From assembly GCA_041658205.1 (NCBI GenBank), contig JBBAAO010000001.1:744001-808000 (forward strand): 64,000 nt of DNA. Reading direction: 5' to 3'. Every line of letters starts with the position of its first letter. Position 1 is the stretch's first letter. This DNA comes from Bacteroidota bacterium (GTDB lineage: Bacteria > Bacteroidota > Ignavibacteria > UBA10030 > UBA8401). The position numbers and the translations under genes are program-made. The notes beneath the pieces are model-generated. The model searched no databases. It saw nothing but the letters and a program-made list of their open reading frames with translations, and had not been told where the DNA came from. Of this stretch, positions 16,368 to 24,913 are shown in pieces.

Positions 16368-17804
16368 GTGATAAACAAAACAAAACAAAACAAAACAATA
16401 TTCTTTAATCTTCTTATTTATTTCCCATTTCTTGCCCTATTTTCCCAGTTGCTTTCTTCGCAGATTGTGATTAAAGATTCGATCGTTATCATTCCCAAAA
16501 CGCAGATTATCCCGAGCATTATTATTCCAGATCCTCTTCCCGATCCCGATCCATTGCCAAGGACGAAATATTTTATGACAAGCGATTATGCCGGATTTCC
16601 TGCGGCTGATTTTGTCTTTCTTCCCGGTACACTCGAAAATGTCCGTTTGAAATTGACGTATAATCTTACGTTGCTAAATCTCGATGCGTACTATCCGCAA
16701 GGTTTTAGTTTTACAATGGTGCCAATTTATTTAGGTCCGTATATTTTTTCCGTCGATGTGCCGCCAAGCAATCAAGTAACCCAATCAGGAACTGTAGATG
16801 TGTTCGATCTCTATGGCAGCGGTTTACCGTCAGAGGGTTTGTTTAATTTCAGTATGCACCACGGTGGTCCAACAGGACTTACTATTAATGATGCCGGAGA
16901 TTCTGCTGTATTTAGTTATCATTTTGATGTGCCATTACATTACATTTTAGATGGCACTGCAACGCTTTATGTTGACACGACAAAAAGTGCAAAAATTTCT
17001 ATAACGGTATCCGATGAAACTTTATTACCACTTTCAGATAGCGATAACAAGGGACCTAAAAAAGCGCGAGTTATTGATTTTTCGAATGTGAAACGAACAA
17101 AAGTTACAGTTATAGTAAAAGATGGTTCAGATACTCCAATGCCCAATTACCCGTTTACAATAAACGCATTGATAAGAGGTTATTCCGGCGGACATGATCA
17201 CAATACTACACGTCCGGTTGGAAGATTTATTTTGAAAAAAGATACTGTAAGCGTAATGAAATGCACAACTGATGTAAAAGGTGAAATTAAACTTGATTAT
17301 TTATGCAGTGGCTTTGGTGGTGTCGATTCCATTTTTGTTCAAGGCGAAACCAACAAAGATACGGCGTCTGCAACAATTGTGGTAAAAGTACCTGGTTTGA
17401 CGGAATTAACTTCTGGCAGCCATTATGATTTGATTGGTGCAAATGCAGGGGGTTCACATCATAATAAGAATCATTACGGGAAGGCAAACTTGATTAATAC
17501 TTTAAAAACTATTGCAGATACGGCTTATTCTAAAAAATCATATAGACTTCGTTTCAATGATATGAGTTTAATATATGGTGGACCTTTTGATATCAATAAT
17601 AATTGGGATACACCTCATCAGAATCATAGAGAAGGTGTCAGTGTTGATGTTAGTAGTACTGCAGTTACTGATAATGGGAGTAGCAGAAGTGTCACTGAGG
17701 ATCGGCTGAGTAACTGGCTTGGGACTTCATCAAGAGGATTTAGATACTATTCAATTCAAAATGAAGTGTTAACGGCTCGACATTATCATGTAACAGTTCC
17801 ATAA
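16368..17804 (+). CDS. Secreted protein with Ig-like region and C-terminal LAS-type zinc peptidase motifs
   Basis: GTG 16368 follows an AGGGG ribosome site by seven bases. The N-terminus is Lys/Asn-rich then hydrophobic (FFNLLIYFPFLALFSQLLSSQ), a signal peptide. The middle is beta-rich (about 190-350) and resembles bacterial Ig-like repeats. The last ~120 residues contain SHHNKNHYG, YRLRFNDMSLIYGGPFDI, H420-x6-D427 (HREGVSVD) and H472-x-H474 (HYH). H-x6-D plus H-x-H is the zinc signature of LAS peptidases (MepA, VanX, DD-peptidases), so I infer an exported peptidoglycan or peptide hydrolase. The start codon is followed by a pentanucleotide repeat. Two more secreted-protein genes follow closely. 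Confidence 0.6.
   Translation: MINKTKQNKTIFFNLLIYFPFLALFSQLLSSQIVIKDSIVIIPKTQIIPSIIIPDPLPDPDPLPRTKYFMTSDYAGFPAADFVFLPGTLENVRLKLTYNLTLLNLDAYYPQGFSFTMVPIYLGPYIFSVDVPPSNQVTQSGTVDVFDLYGSGLPSEGLFNFSMHHGGPTGLTINDAGDSAVFSYHFDVPLHYILDGTATLYVDTTKSAKISITVSDETLLPLSDSDNKGPKKARVIDFSNVKRTKVTVIVKDGSDTPMPNYPFTINALIRGYSGGHDHNTTRPVGRFILKKDTVSVMKCTTDVKGEIKLDYLCSGFGGVDSIFVQGETNKDTASATIVVKVPGLTELTSGSHYDLIGANAGGSHHNKNHYGKANLINTLKTIADTAYSKKSYRLRFNDMSLIYGGPFDINNNWDTPHQNHREGVSVDVSSTAVTDNGSSRSVTEDRLSNWLGTSSRGFRYYSIQNEVLTARHYHVTVP
16373..16398 (+). repeat. AAAAC pentanucleotide repeat in codons 2-11 of the secreted peptidase gene
   Basis: Four perfect AAAAC units (16377-16396) with partial units on both sides lie directly after the GTG start. 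Because five is not a multiple of three, gain or loss of one unit would shift the reading frame, so the tract could act as a slipped-strand switch. Variation itself cannot be seen in one sequence. Confidence 0.8.
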
Positions 17805-17819
17805 GATAAGGAGAAAATT

Positions 17820-18740
17820 ATGAAAATACTTTATGCTATTATTACAATAAGCTTGTTTGTAAAAATACTCAGCGGTCAAACTTTTGAAACACGCAATAAA
17901 ATTGATCTAAAGATTGGTTTTAATTTGACAGTTAATAACCAGATATATAATTACAATTATTCTCTTACAAACAGTGCAACTGCAAAGGAGAGCGTGTACA
18001 TATTTGACCTTCGTCTCCCCACTAATGTTCCGATAAACAATCTAAATGGACCCTTAAATTGGGGTAAAGTATTATTTTCTGATTCACCACAATTGATTCG
18101 TTGGATTGCCGATGTTGATGACGAAACGGACCATTATGGAAAAAACGTAATTGGTCACAGCGTTTCCCTAAGCGATTTCTCCTTCAATAGCAGTAATTCT
18201 CTTCCCGGAATTCTCATTTATTATTCTGAAGGATGGGCCCCAGCTCCAGTCTTCGAAGAAGGTGATGAAACCGATACCATTCCTGGCTATACTGACCTCA
18301 CCCCTTATGGACCTGGTGTTGTCGGCAAAACCGTCGGTCCCGTTCAACCTCCAATCCCATTCGTCCATTTATCATATCTTGACACGCTCATTGCCTACAC
18401 TCACCAGTCCGCAGCACTTGGTTGGCTCAAATCCAAACAAGACGAGGATAGTGATGATGGCGAGGAGAAACCTGAAGACGGAATTGTAAACAATTTGGCT
18501 AAACGTCTGCAAAAAGCGAAAACCGAATTGGTCAGAGGCGATTCTGTTAAAGCTCGGAAAGAGTTGGGAAAATTCCTGAAAAAAGTTGAAACTATCCATG
18601 ATCGAAGTGTAAAAGCTGAACAGAAAAAAAAGGAAGATGATGTTATTATGACGAGCGAATCGTTTGCACTTTTAAAATATAATGGCGAATATTTATTAGA
18701 ACGACTACCAGCGAAGACAAAGGGAAGGAATGACAAATGA
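17820..18740 (+). CDS. Secreted protein with C-terminal FIMAH-like helical domain
   Basis: A 306-residue protein with a signal peptide (1-19, ending LSGQ) and a strong AAGGAG ribosome site. The first ~200 residues are beta-rich and unrecognised. An acidic linker (KQDEDSDDGEEKPEDG) leads to a helical domain at about 225-300 (IVNNLAKRLQKAKTELVRGDSVKARKEL pattern, then LLKYNGEYLLERL), resembling the FIMAH module found at the C-terminus of secreted hydrolases. That likeness is by pattern only. Its last four bases overlap the next gene (ATGA), and it follows the LAS-type peptidase by 15 bases, so the three are probably one operon. Confidence 0.6.
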   Translation: MKILYAIITISLFVKILSGQTFETRNKIDLKIGFNLTVNNQIYNYNYSLTNSATAKESVYIFDLRLPTNVPINNLNGPLNWGKVLFSDSPQLIRWIADVDDETDHYGKNVIGHSVSLSDFSFNSSNSLPGILIYYSEGWAPAPVFEEGDETDTIPGYTDLTPYGPGVVGKTVGPVQPPIPFVHLSYLDTLIAYTHQSAALGWLKSKQDEDSDDGEEKPEDGIVNNLAKRLQKAKTELVRGDSVKARKELGKFLKKVETIHDRSVKAEQKKKEDDVIMTSESFALLKYNGEYLLERLPAKTKGRNDK

Positions 18741-19387
18741 AAAAGTTTTTCTTTTTTGCATTATTATTCAATATGCTGTTTTCGCAGCACAAACTTCCCT
18801 TTGCCTCACAAAACAACACTATTGAACTTGCCATTACCAACTCTGCAACCATTGATGCTGGAAATGTAACGGTTACCGTCTCAAACGCACCAACATGGAT
18901 TCGCTTCAATAATCCCCGCCAAGCAGAAGGCGGGCACGTAGCATCTGAAATTCAAAATCTTAAATCGGGAGAATCTGGAACTTCACGCTTTACATTCTCG
19001 GTGGATAAATCGGCGCCTGTTGGAAAAGAGCACGCACTGCAATTTGTAATTTCATCACTGAGCGGTGAAGAATGGAAGAAAGAAATTTCCATTCAAGTTG
19101 CCGCTCCGGAACAGTTTGAATTGTATCAGAATTATCCCAATCCGTTTAACCCAAGCACAACAATCAGTTTTTTACTTCCAACAGCAGGTGATGTTTCTCT
19201 GAAAGTGTTTGATGTTGTGGGAAGAGAAGTAGTTACGTTATTTGATGAGGTGAAAGTCGCAGGATTTCATCAACAAGTTTGGGACGCTACCAATGTTGCA
19301 ACCGGAGTATATATTTACCAACTCTCTTATTATAATCAAAAAGGGGAACAAGAATATCATCGAAAAAAATTACTGTTCCTAAAATAA
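18737..19387 (+). CDS. Small T9SS cargo protein with NEW3-like domain and sorting tail
   Basis: A signal peptide (about 1-17) is followed by a beta domain at 25-128 (IELAITNSATIDAGNVTVTV ... FSVDKSAPVGKEHALQFVISS), resembling an NPCBM-associated NEW3-type sandwich. The T9SS/FlgD-like tail starts with QNYPNPFNPSTTISF and ends RKKLLFLK. The 216 residues leave no room for a catalytic domain, so this looks like a surface-anchoring or adaptor protein. It is translationally coupled to the FIMAH-like protein, which has no sorting tail of its own. Confidence 0.75.
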   Translation: MKKFFFFALLFNMLFSQHKLPFASQNNTIELAITNSATIDAGNVTVTVSNAPTWIRFNNPRQAEGGHVASEIQNLKSGESGTSRFTFSVDKSAPVGKEHALQFVISSLSGEEWKKEISIQVAAPEQFELYQNYPNPFNPSTTISFLLPTAGDVSLKVFDVVGREVVTLFDEVKVAGFHQQVWDATNVATGVYIYQLSYYNQKGEQEYHRKKLLFLK

Positions 19388-19465
19388 TCCTGTTGTTAGG
19401 AGTTTTTATTGCTGCCCGCTGATTTGTAACACGATATGCGTAATGGTTGTTGACGAAGTAATATT

Positions 19466-19493
19466 TTGAACGATACAAAACTTTTGGTATACT
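19466..19493 (+). promoter_or_regulatory. Sigma-70-type promoter of the cNMP/LytS/LytTR operon
   Basis: TTGAAC (19466-19471) and TATACT (19488-19493) are separated by 16 bases. The -35 and -10 hexamers are identical to those of the metF promoter at 12104-12132, and the spacer end (TTTTGG against TTTTGT) and the following TATCCG are shared too. Confidence 0.65.
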
Positions 19494-19495
19494 AT

Positions 19496-19525
19496 ATCCG
19501 TTCTGATCGGCAGAACGGATGTTTT
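19496..19525 (+). promoter_or_regulatory. Perfect 10-bp leader hairpin after the promoter
   Basis: ATCCGTTCTG (19496-19505) is perfectly complementary to CAGAACGGAT (19511-19520) with loop ATCGG, followed by GTTTTATTTA. It occupies the same position after the -10 box as the hairpin before metF and begins with the same ATCCGT. Confidence 0.6.
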
Positions 19526-19542
19526 ATTTATAGAGCTAAAGT

Positions 19543-20412
19543 ATGATCACCAAAGAATTTCTCTCCAAGATACCCATCTTTAAATTTCTTCCGGAAGAAG
19601 ACCACATTTCGCTTGTCAGTTTATGGAGAGTGAAAACATTGAAAGCGGGTGAAGTGCTTTTTCGGAAAGGAGAGCCAGGATCATCCATGTATGTTATTGA
19701 AGATGGAGAGATCGAAATCCTTCTTCCTGTTGATCCTCCGGTGAACGAAGTTCAACTTTCCATCTTGAAGGAAGGGGAATTCTTTGGCGAACTTTCCCTC
19801 TTTGCTGATACACCTCGGACTGCAACGGCACGCGCGTTAACGAATACGAATCTTGTCGAGATGCAGCGGGGCGATTTTATCACGTTTGTGATGGAGCGTC
19901 CGTCGATTGGTATTTCCATGTTAAGCGAGATGGCGAAACGTTTGCAAATGACGAACGAACTCATTACATCGCTTGCATCCAAGAATCCAAATGATGAAAT
20001 CGAAGAGACATTAAGCATTGGTGACCGTATAGCAGATAAGATTGCAGAATTTGGCGGAAGTTGGAGATTCATCCTTTCGTTTGGTGCATTTATGTTTATG
20101 TGGATTACCATTAATGTGTTGCAGTTTATTGTTAAGCCGTTTGATGAATATCCATTCACATTCTTGAACCTGATGCTTTCTACAGTTGCGGCACTACAAG
20201 CGCCGGTTATTATGATGAGCCAAAATCGTGCTCAGAAAAAAGATCGTTTAAAAGCCGATCTCGATTATCAAGTCAATATAAAATCGGAATTGATGCTGCA
20301 GCAATTACATCAAAAAATGGATCGGTTGTTGGACGAAGAAATGGAGCACATACGAAGAGAATTTAATTTGATGAAGAGTCCTGTCAAAGCTAAAAAGAAG
20401 ACAAAAAAATGA
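19543..20412 (+). CDS. Cyclic-nucleotide-binding domain fused to DUF1003 membrane domain
   Basis: Residues about 10-125 form a CRP/FNR-type cyclic-nucleotide-binding barrel (GEVLFRKGEPGSSMYVIEDGEIEI and the phosphate-binding cassette GEFFGELSLFADTPRTATARA). Residues about 155-240 match DUF1003: IADKIAEFGGSWRFI, two membrane helices (FMFMWITINVLQFIV and FTFLNLMLSTVAALQAPVIMM), SQNRAQKKDRLKADLDYQVN, and a coiled-coil tail. The nucleotide ligand is not defined by sequence. Its stop overlaps the LytS start by four bases, so it is probably a co-expressed sensor or regulator of the downstream two-component system. Confidence 0.85.
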   Translation: MITKEFLSKIPIFKFLPEEDHISLVSLWRVKTLKAGEVLFRKGEPGSSMYVIEDGEIEILLPVDPPVNEVQLSILKEGEFFGELSLFADTPRTATARALTNTNLVEMQRGDFITFVMERPSIGISMLSEMAKRLQMTNELITSLASKNPNDEIEETLSIGDRIADKIAEFGGSWRFILSFGAFMFMWITINVLQFIVKPFDEYPFTFLNLMLSTVAALQAPVIMMSQNRAQKKDRLKADLDYQVNIKSELMLQQLHQKMDRLLDEEMEHIRREFNLMKSPVKAKKKTKK

Positions 20413-21470
20413 AATTCAATCGACCGGTCATTATCGGCGGTTTGTGGTTTTTTTTAGGATTGATCTATTCCAGTCAATCCTTTTTTTATTCCCTTAGTGT
20501 GGGGCGGGAATATGTCTGGCAGCGATCGCTTTTCCATTCGTTCGTCTTTTGCATTGAATGGGGTTTCCTCACACCGTTAGTTCTCAAAATTGTAGAGCGG
20601 TTCCGATTAGATGCGAAGAGTTTTCGCAGGAATCTCTTTTATCATTTTTCTTTCGGACTTGTGATAGCATTTGTGCAACAGTTGGTGTATGTGTATATAG
20701 TGAATTTTGTTGACAGCGGATTTCAATTAACAAAATCATTTTTAGGATATTTCCCTTCGATCATTGGTTTTTTTGAATTTGGCGTGCTGATTTATTGGGC
20801 AATTGTTTTTATGTATCACGCCATCGGATATTATCACCGCTACCAGCAGGAAGAAAAGAATGCTTCAGAACTTCGGTCGCAGCTTGTTGAATCTCAATTA
20901 CAAGCGTTAAAAATGCAGTTGCAGCCGCATTTTCTATTCAACACTCTAAACGCAATATTTGTCCTTGTTAAAAAAGAGCCTTCACTCGCCCAAAAAATGA
21001 TCGTCCGATTAAGCGATCTTCTTCGATTGACGCTGGAGCGGGGAAATGCAAATACCGTGAGCCTCGAACAAGAACTGGAATTCCTCAATACGTATCTTGC
21101 CATCGAGAAAGTCCGGTTTGGAGATCGGTTGTCCATTAAAATGAATATTGAAGAATCGGCTCTGAGTTCATCTGTTCCGACATTCCTTTTGCAACCTCTT
21201 GTGGAAAATTCCATCCGTCATGGATTAGCGCAGCGTGCCGGAGATGGATGGATTGAAATATCATCTGAGGTGAAAAAGGGAAAACTCTTTCTTTCAGTGG
21301 AGGATGGCGGAACAAAATCCAGACGCAAAAAAGAAAATTCAGATGGGATTGGTGTTGGATTGGAGAATACCAAAAAGCGTTTGAAACAATTGTATGGCGA
21401 TCAATTCAATTTTGAAATGCGCCCTAATGAGCAGAATGGATTTACGGTAAGAATAGAAATACCGGTTTAA
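20409..21470 (+). CDS. LytS/YehU-type sensor histidine kinase, copy 1
   Basis: A 353-residue integral-membrane kinase with four predicted N-terminal membrane helices (about 8-28, 40-62, 78-102 and 115-138) and a short coiled linker. The His_kinase core has the phospho-acceptor His174 in LQPHFLFNTLNA, then SDLLRLTLERGN and LEQELEFLNTYLAIEKVRFGDRL. The HATPase_c domain contains LLQPLVENSIRHGL and GIGVGLENTKKRLKQLYG. No extracytoplasmic sensor domain is seen. It overlaps the cNMP-DUF1003 gene and is followed by its LytTR partner after 28 bases. Confidence 0.93.
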   Translation: MKFNRPVIIGGLWFFLGLIYSSQSFFYSLSVGREYVWQRSLFHSFVFCIEWGFLTPLVLKIVERFRLDAKSFRRNLFYHFSFGLVIAFVQQLVYVYIVNFVDSGFQLTKSFLGYFPSIIGFFEFGVLIYWAIVFMYHAIGYYHRYQQEEKNASELRSQLVESQLQALKMQLQPHFLFNTLNAIFVLVKKEPSLAQKMIVRLSDLLRLTLERGNANTVSLEQELEFLNTYLAIEKVRFGDRLSIKMNIEESALSSSVPTFLLQPLVENSIRHGLAQRAGDGWIEISSEVKKGKLFLSVEDGGTKSRRKKENSDGIGVGLENTKKRLKQLYGDQFNFEMRPNEQNGFTVRIEIPV

Positions 21471-21498
21471 GTATAATTCCTTTCAAGCATTTCCATCT

Positions 21499-22269
21499 AT
21501 GATTTCCTCAAAAAAAATAGCAGTAATGATTGTTGATGACGAGCCGCTTGCCCGTCATGGATTACGGGAAATATTCGAAGAGGAAAAAGATATTGTTATT
21601 ATAGCAGAATCGAGTGATGGAGAAGAAGCGGTAGAACACATTAAGAAATACAAGCCGGATGTTTTGTTTTTGGATATTCAAATGCCGGAAATGAATGGTT
21701 TTGATGTTGTGAAGAGTCTTAAAACGAAAGACCTGCCACTTGTTGTTTTCGTAACGGCATACGATGAATATGCAATTAAAGCATTTTCAGCAAACGCACT
21801 GGATTATATTTTAAAGCCATATGATGCTGAACGGATATACTCGTCATTGCATCGTGTAAGGGAAATGATACGACTGAAACAGACTGCGTCGTACTCTGAA
21901 CGGATGATGGAAGCGTTAAAATCATTTCAGTCAACTTCTACATATATCGAACGCATTTCCATCCGCAATGCGGGGAAAATTTATTTTGTAAATATTGAAG
22001 AAATCCTCTGGATAGAAGCAGCGGCTGATTATATTCACATCCATACAAAAAGTGGGAAACACACCACGCGCGAAACAATTGGCACCATTGAACAGCAGCT
22101 TGATCCTTCAAAATTTATTCGCATTCATCGCTCATCCATCGTCAATCTTAATGCTGTTCGTGAATTGCAACCTGAGCATCATGGTGATTATACTGCCATT
22201 CTAGATCAAGGTGTCAAACTCACAGTGAGCAGGAAATACAAAGAAAAACTCTCTTTTTTGTTGGAATAG
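21499..22269 (+). CDS. LytTR-family response regulator, copy 1
   Basis: A 256-residue response regulator. The receiver domain (about 7-125) has acidic pair D13-D14, phospho-acceptor Asp59 (LFLDIQMPEMNG) and K102-type LKPYDAERI. The LytTR DNA-binding domain (about 155-256) shows the family pattern: ISIRNAGKIYFVNIEEILWIEAAADYI, TIGTIEQQLDPSKFIRIHRSSIVNL and LTVSRKYKEKL. LytTR regulators bind pairs of short direct repeats. It is the likely output partner of the LytS kinase just upstream. The FG-GAP cargo gene 110 bases downstream is a candidate target. Confidence 0.94.
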   Translation: MISSKKIAVMIVDDEPLARHGLREIFEEEKDIVIIAESSDGEEAVEHIKKYKPDVLFLDIQMPEMNGFDVVKSLKTKDLPLVVFVTAYDEYAIKAFSANALDYILKPYDAERIYSSLHRVREMIRLKQTASYSERMMEALKSFQSTSTYIERISIRNAGKIYFVNIEEILWIEAAADYIHIHTKSGKHTTRETIGTIEQQLDPSKFIRIHRSSIVNLNAVRELQPEHHGDYTAILDQGVKLTVSRKYKEKLSFLLE

Positions 22270-22292
22270 TTCCTCTTTTGATTCAGCAATTC

Positions 22293-22352
22293 ATCCCTCG
22301 CCACCTCCATTTCGTCGCAAAAAAGTTCATTCTTTCTCTTGTTTCGTATAAT
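22293..22352 (+). promoter_or_regulatory. Candidate activator boxes and -10 of the first FG-GAP gene
   Basis: ATCCCTCGCCA (22293-22303) and ATTTCGTCGCA (22309-22319) are partial direct repeats (7 of 11). A good -10 box TATAAT lies at 22347-22352 but no acceptable -35 hexamer precedes it, as expected for an activator-dependent promoter. The gene's ribosome site GGAGGA lies just before ATG 22379. Confidence 0.45.
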
Positions 22353-22378
22353 TTTGAGTTATAATAATAGGAGGATTA

Positions 22379-24766
22379 ATGAAACAGCTGTTTACTCTAC
22401 TTCTCTTCATAACGCTTAATGTATCCGCGCAATATTTTACGAAAGTCACCACCGGTCCTCAATCAAATGATGGAGGGGATTCCCGCAGTGTTAACTGGAT
22501 TGATTATGATAATGACAACGATTTGGACCTGTTTATTTCCAACGGACCAAGCGCTAAGGCAAATAATTTTCTTTATAAAAATAACGGTGATGGCACCTTC
22601 ACAAAAATTACCGACGCATCTATCGTGAACGATCCGGGAAGTTATGACGGAAGCACGTGGGCAGATTATGACAATGATGGATACATAGACGCATTTACTG
22701 CGACGTGGTATGGCCAACAAAACAGTCTGCACCGTCAACGGAATGGGAAGTTTGAAGAAGTGTTTCCGAGAGATATTTCAAAAGACTTTACACATTCCGA
22801 AACTGCAAGCTGGGGAGATTATGATAACGACGGATATGTCGATCTGTATCTGGCAAACAGTGCCGTACATCTCGCCAATATTTTATATCACAACAACGGA
22901 GATGGAACATTTACAGAAGTGAAAACTGGCGCTATTGTTACGGATGAAGCGCCGACAAGAAGTGTAGACTGGTGCGATTTTGATAATGATGGCGATCTCG
23001 ATTTGTTTGTCGCCAATGAGGGTGGGGCAAATGAAGCACTGTATTGGAATAATGGAAATGGCACATTTACCGCTGAGACTTCCGGATCGATTGTATCCGA
23101 TGGAGGAAAATCGTTCGGAAGCAGTGTTGCCGATATCGATAACGATGGAGACTTTGATATTCTCGTCGTCAATAACTCGAATGAAAGTGAATTTCTTTAT
23201 CGAAACAACGGGAATAAAACATTTTCCAAAGACACATCGGATATTGTTGTAAAAAGCAGTGGCTATTCTGTTGGTAGTGCGTTCGGCGATCTGGATAATG
23301 ACGGCGACCTTGATTTGATGGTTACAAATGCTTTTTCCGGAGCTTCTGCAACAAAGAATTTTTTATTTCTCAATAACGGTAACGGAACATTTATCAAAGT
23401 CGATACCGGAATTGTGTCGACCGATCTTGGGTGGTCCTATGGTGTTGCGTTTGGAGATTATGATAGGGACGGAGATTTAGATATTGCTACCGGCAATTGT
23501 TTCGGAGCAAACCAAAATAATGCATTGTACCGGAATGAAGGAAATGGTAACAAATGGTTAACGATTAAAGCGGTGGGCAAGGTTTCCAATTTTTCTGCCA
23601 TCGGTACAAAAGTGAAAGTAAAAACAACGATCAATGGAAAAACATTTTGGCAGGTGAGACAAGTTGCCGGCCAATCGGGATATTGCGGCCAAAATCTGGA
23701 ATCGCATTTTGGATTAGGAAATGCAACCGTTATTGATTCGCTTGTTGTCGAGTTTCCGTCTGGACAAAAGATTGTTCAGACGAATATTGCTCCGAATCAA
23801 TTCATGGTTATCAAAGAGAATTTGCCTGCTGGCTATTTTAGGGGAGCAATGCAGATTGGGAATTTCGAAGATACCGATCCCGTTACTATTCAATTCAAGG
23901 ATATTTCTAACACGGATCCGACTCAACCCGCTACGTCCTGGAAATGGGATCTGAACGGTGACAATGTCATCGATGCAACAACCGCTACAACCAGTTTTAC
24001 TTATACTATTCCAGACTCATACTCCATCTTGCTTATCGTAAGCAATGGCGTGAAAACCGATACTCTTCGCAGTAACGATGCCATCATTATTTCACCGGCA
24101 ACAGCGATCATTCAATTTAATACCACAACCCATAATTTTGGTATCGTTGATGTGAATACTCCTATAAAAGATACAACGATGTATATTTATAATAAGGGGA
24201 AATTAAATGATTCAATTTCCATTTCACTTGTGTACGGTGCGACTTCGGCTCAAACGATCAAGCCGGATTCAGCTGTGAAAATATCACCAACATCGTTTGT
24301 ATTAGCTGCGAATGACTCTCAGGCAATTATCTATGCAGTCTATCCACCGAAAGTAAATAGGACAAACTTGAACATTACGTATACTCCAAAGATTGTTATT
24401 ACATCAAAAAATAATCCTAGCGTAAAGATTTTCGAAAAGTCGATGTGGATAAAATTACAGGGAACATTGCTTTCGATCCAAAAAGGGATGGAGATGCCGA
24501 TGGAATATTTTTTGGAGCAAAATTATCCAAATCCTTTCAATCCAACGACCAAGATCGGATTTACGCTCCAGGTTTCAGGGTTCACGTCGTTGAAAATCTA
24601 TGATGCAATAGGAAGGGAAGTTGCAGTTCTGGCAAATGAATTTCTGGAAGCAAATATCCATCATCAACGAACATTTCAAGCTGATGCATTGTCCAGCGGA
24701 GTTTATTTTGCAAAGCTTCAAAATGGTGATCGCTCTCTTTTAAGAAAATTGACACTCATAAAGTGA
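22379..24766 (+). CDS. Secreted FG-GAP/VCBS repeat protein with ASPIC/UnbV, PKD and T9SS sorting domains, copy 1
   Basis: The 795-residue product has a signal peptide (1-18, ending VSAQ). Seven FG-GAP/VCBS-like calcium-loop repeats cover about 20-380 (DYDNDNDLDLF, DYDNDGYIDAF, DYDNDGYVDLY, DFDNDGDLDLF, DIDNDGDFDIL, DLDNDGDLDLM, DYDRDGDLDIA). An ASPIC/UnbV segment is at about 400-465 (HFGLGNATVIDSLVVEFPSGQ), a PKD-like domain at 480-575, an Ig-like domain at 585-690, and a T9SS tail starting QNYPNPFNPTTKI. The repeats probably form a calcium-stabilised beta-propeller on the cell surface. The substrate is unknown. A paralog with the same architecture is at 25996. Confidence 0.88.
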   Translation: MKQLFTLLLFITLNVSAQYFTKVTTGPQSNDGGDSRSVNWIDYDNDNDLDLFISNGPSAKANNFLYKNNGDGTFTKITDASIVNDPGSYDGSTWADYDNDGYIDAFTATWYGQQNSLHRQRNGKFEEVFPRDISKDFTHSETASWGDYDNDGYVDLYLANSAVHLANILYHNNGDGTFTEVKTGAIVTDEAPTRSVDWCDFDNDGDLDLFVANEGGANEALYWNNGNGTFTAETSGSIVSDGGKSFGSSVADIDNDGDFDILVVNNSNESEFLYRNNGNKTFSKDTSDIVVKSSGYSVGSAFGDLDNDGDLDLMVTNAFSGASATKNFLFLNNGNGTFIKVDTGIVSTDLGWSYGVAFGDYDRDGDLDIATGNCFGANQNNALYRNEGNGNKWLTIKAVGKVSNFSAIGTKVKVKTTINGKTFWQVRQVAGQSGYCGQNLESHFGLGNATVIDSLVVEFPSGQKIVQTNIAPNQFMVIKENLPAGYFRGAMQIGNFEDTDPVTIQFKDISNTDPTQPATSWKWDLNGDNVIDATTATTSFTYTIPDSYSILLIVSNGVKTDTLRSNDAIIISPATAIIQFNTTTHNFGIVDVNTPIKDTTMYIYNKGKLNDSISISLVYGATSAQTIKPDSAVKISPTSFVLAANDSQAIIYAVYPPKVNRTNLNITYTPKIVITSKNNPSVKIFEKSMWIKLQGTLLSIQKGMEMPMEYFLEQNYPNPFNPTTKIGFTLQVSGFTSLKIYDAIGREVAVLANEFLEANIHHQRTFQADALSSGVYFAKLQNGDRSLLRKLTLIK

Positions 24767-24913
24767 TACAAGCTATCGTTTTTCAAACTTTATTTAGAAA
24801 TGCTGCAAGATGATTTGAAGACAACGGATTTAGGCATTTCGTCCCAAAAATTCTGTATTTAATCACTTTTTCATACCTGAGCAGCAGGAAATTGACGTAT
24901 TTGCATCGAATAT

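Noticed and set aside
19388..19407. Short TCCT/AGGA stem with five Ts after the small cargo gene as a terminator
   Set aside because: A four-pair stem is too weak to claim, although the position is right.
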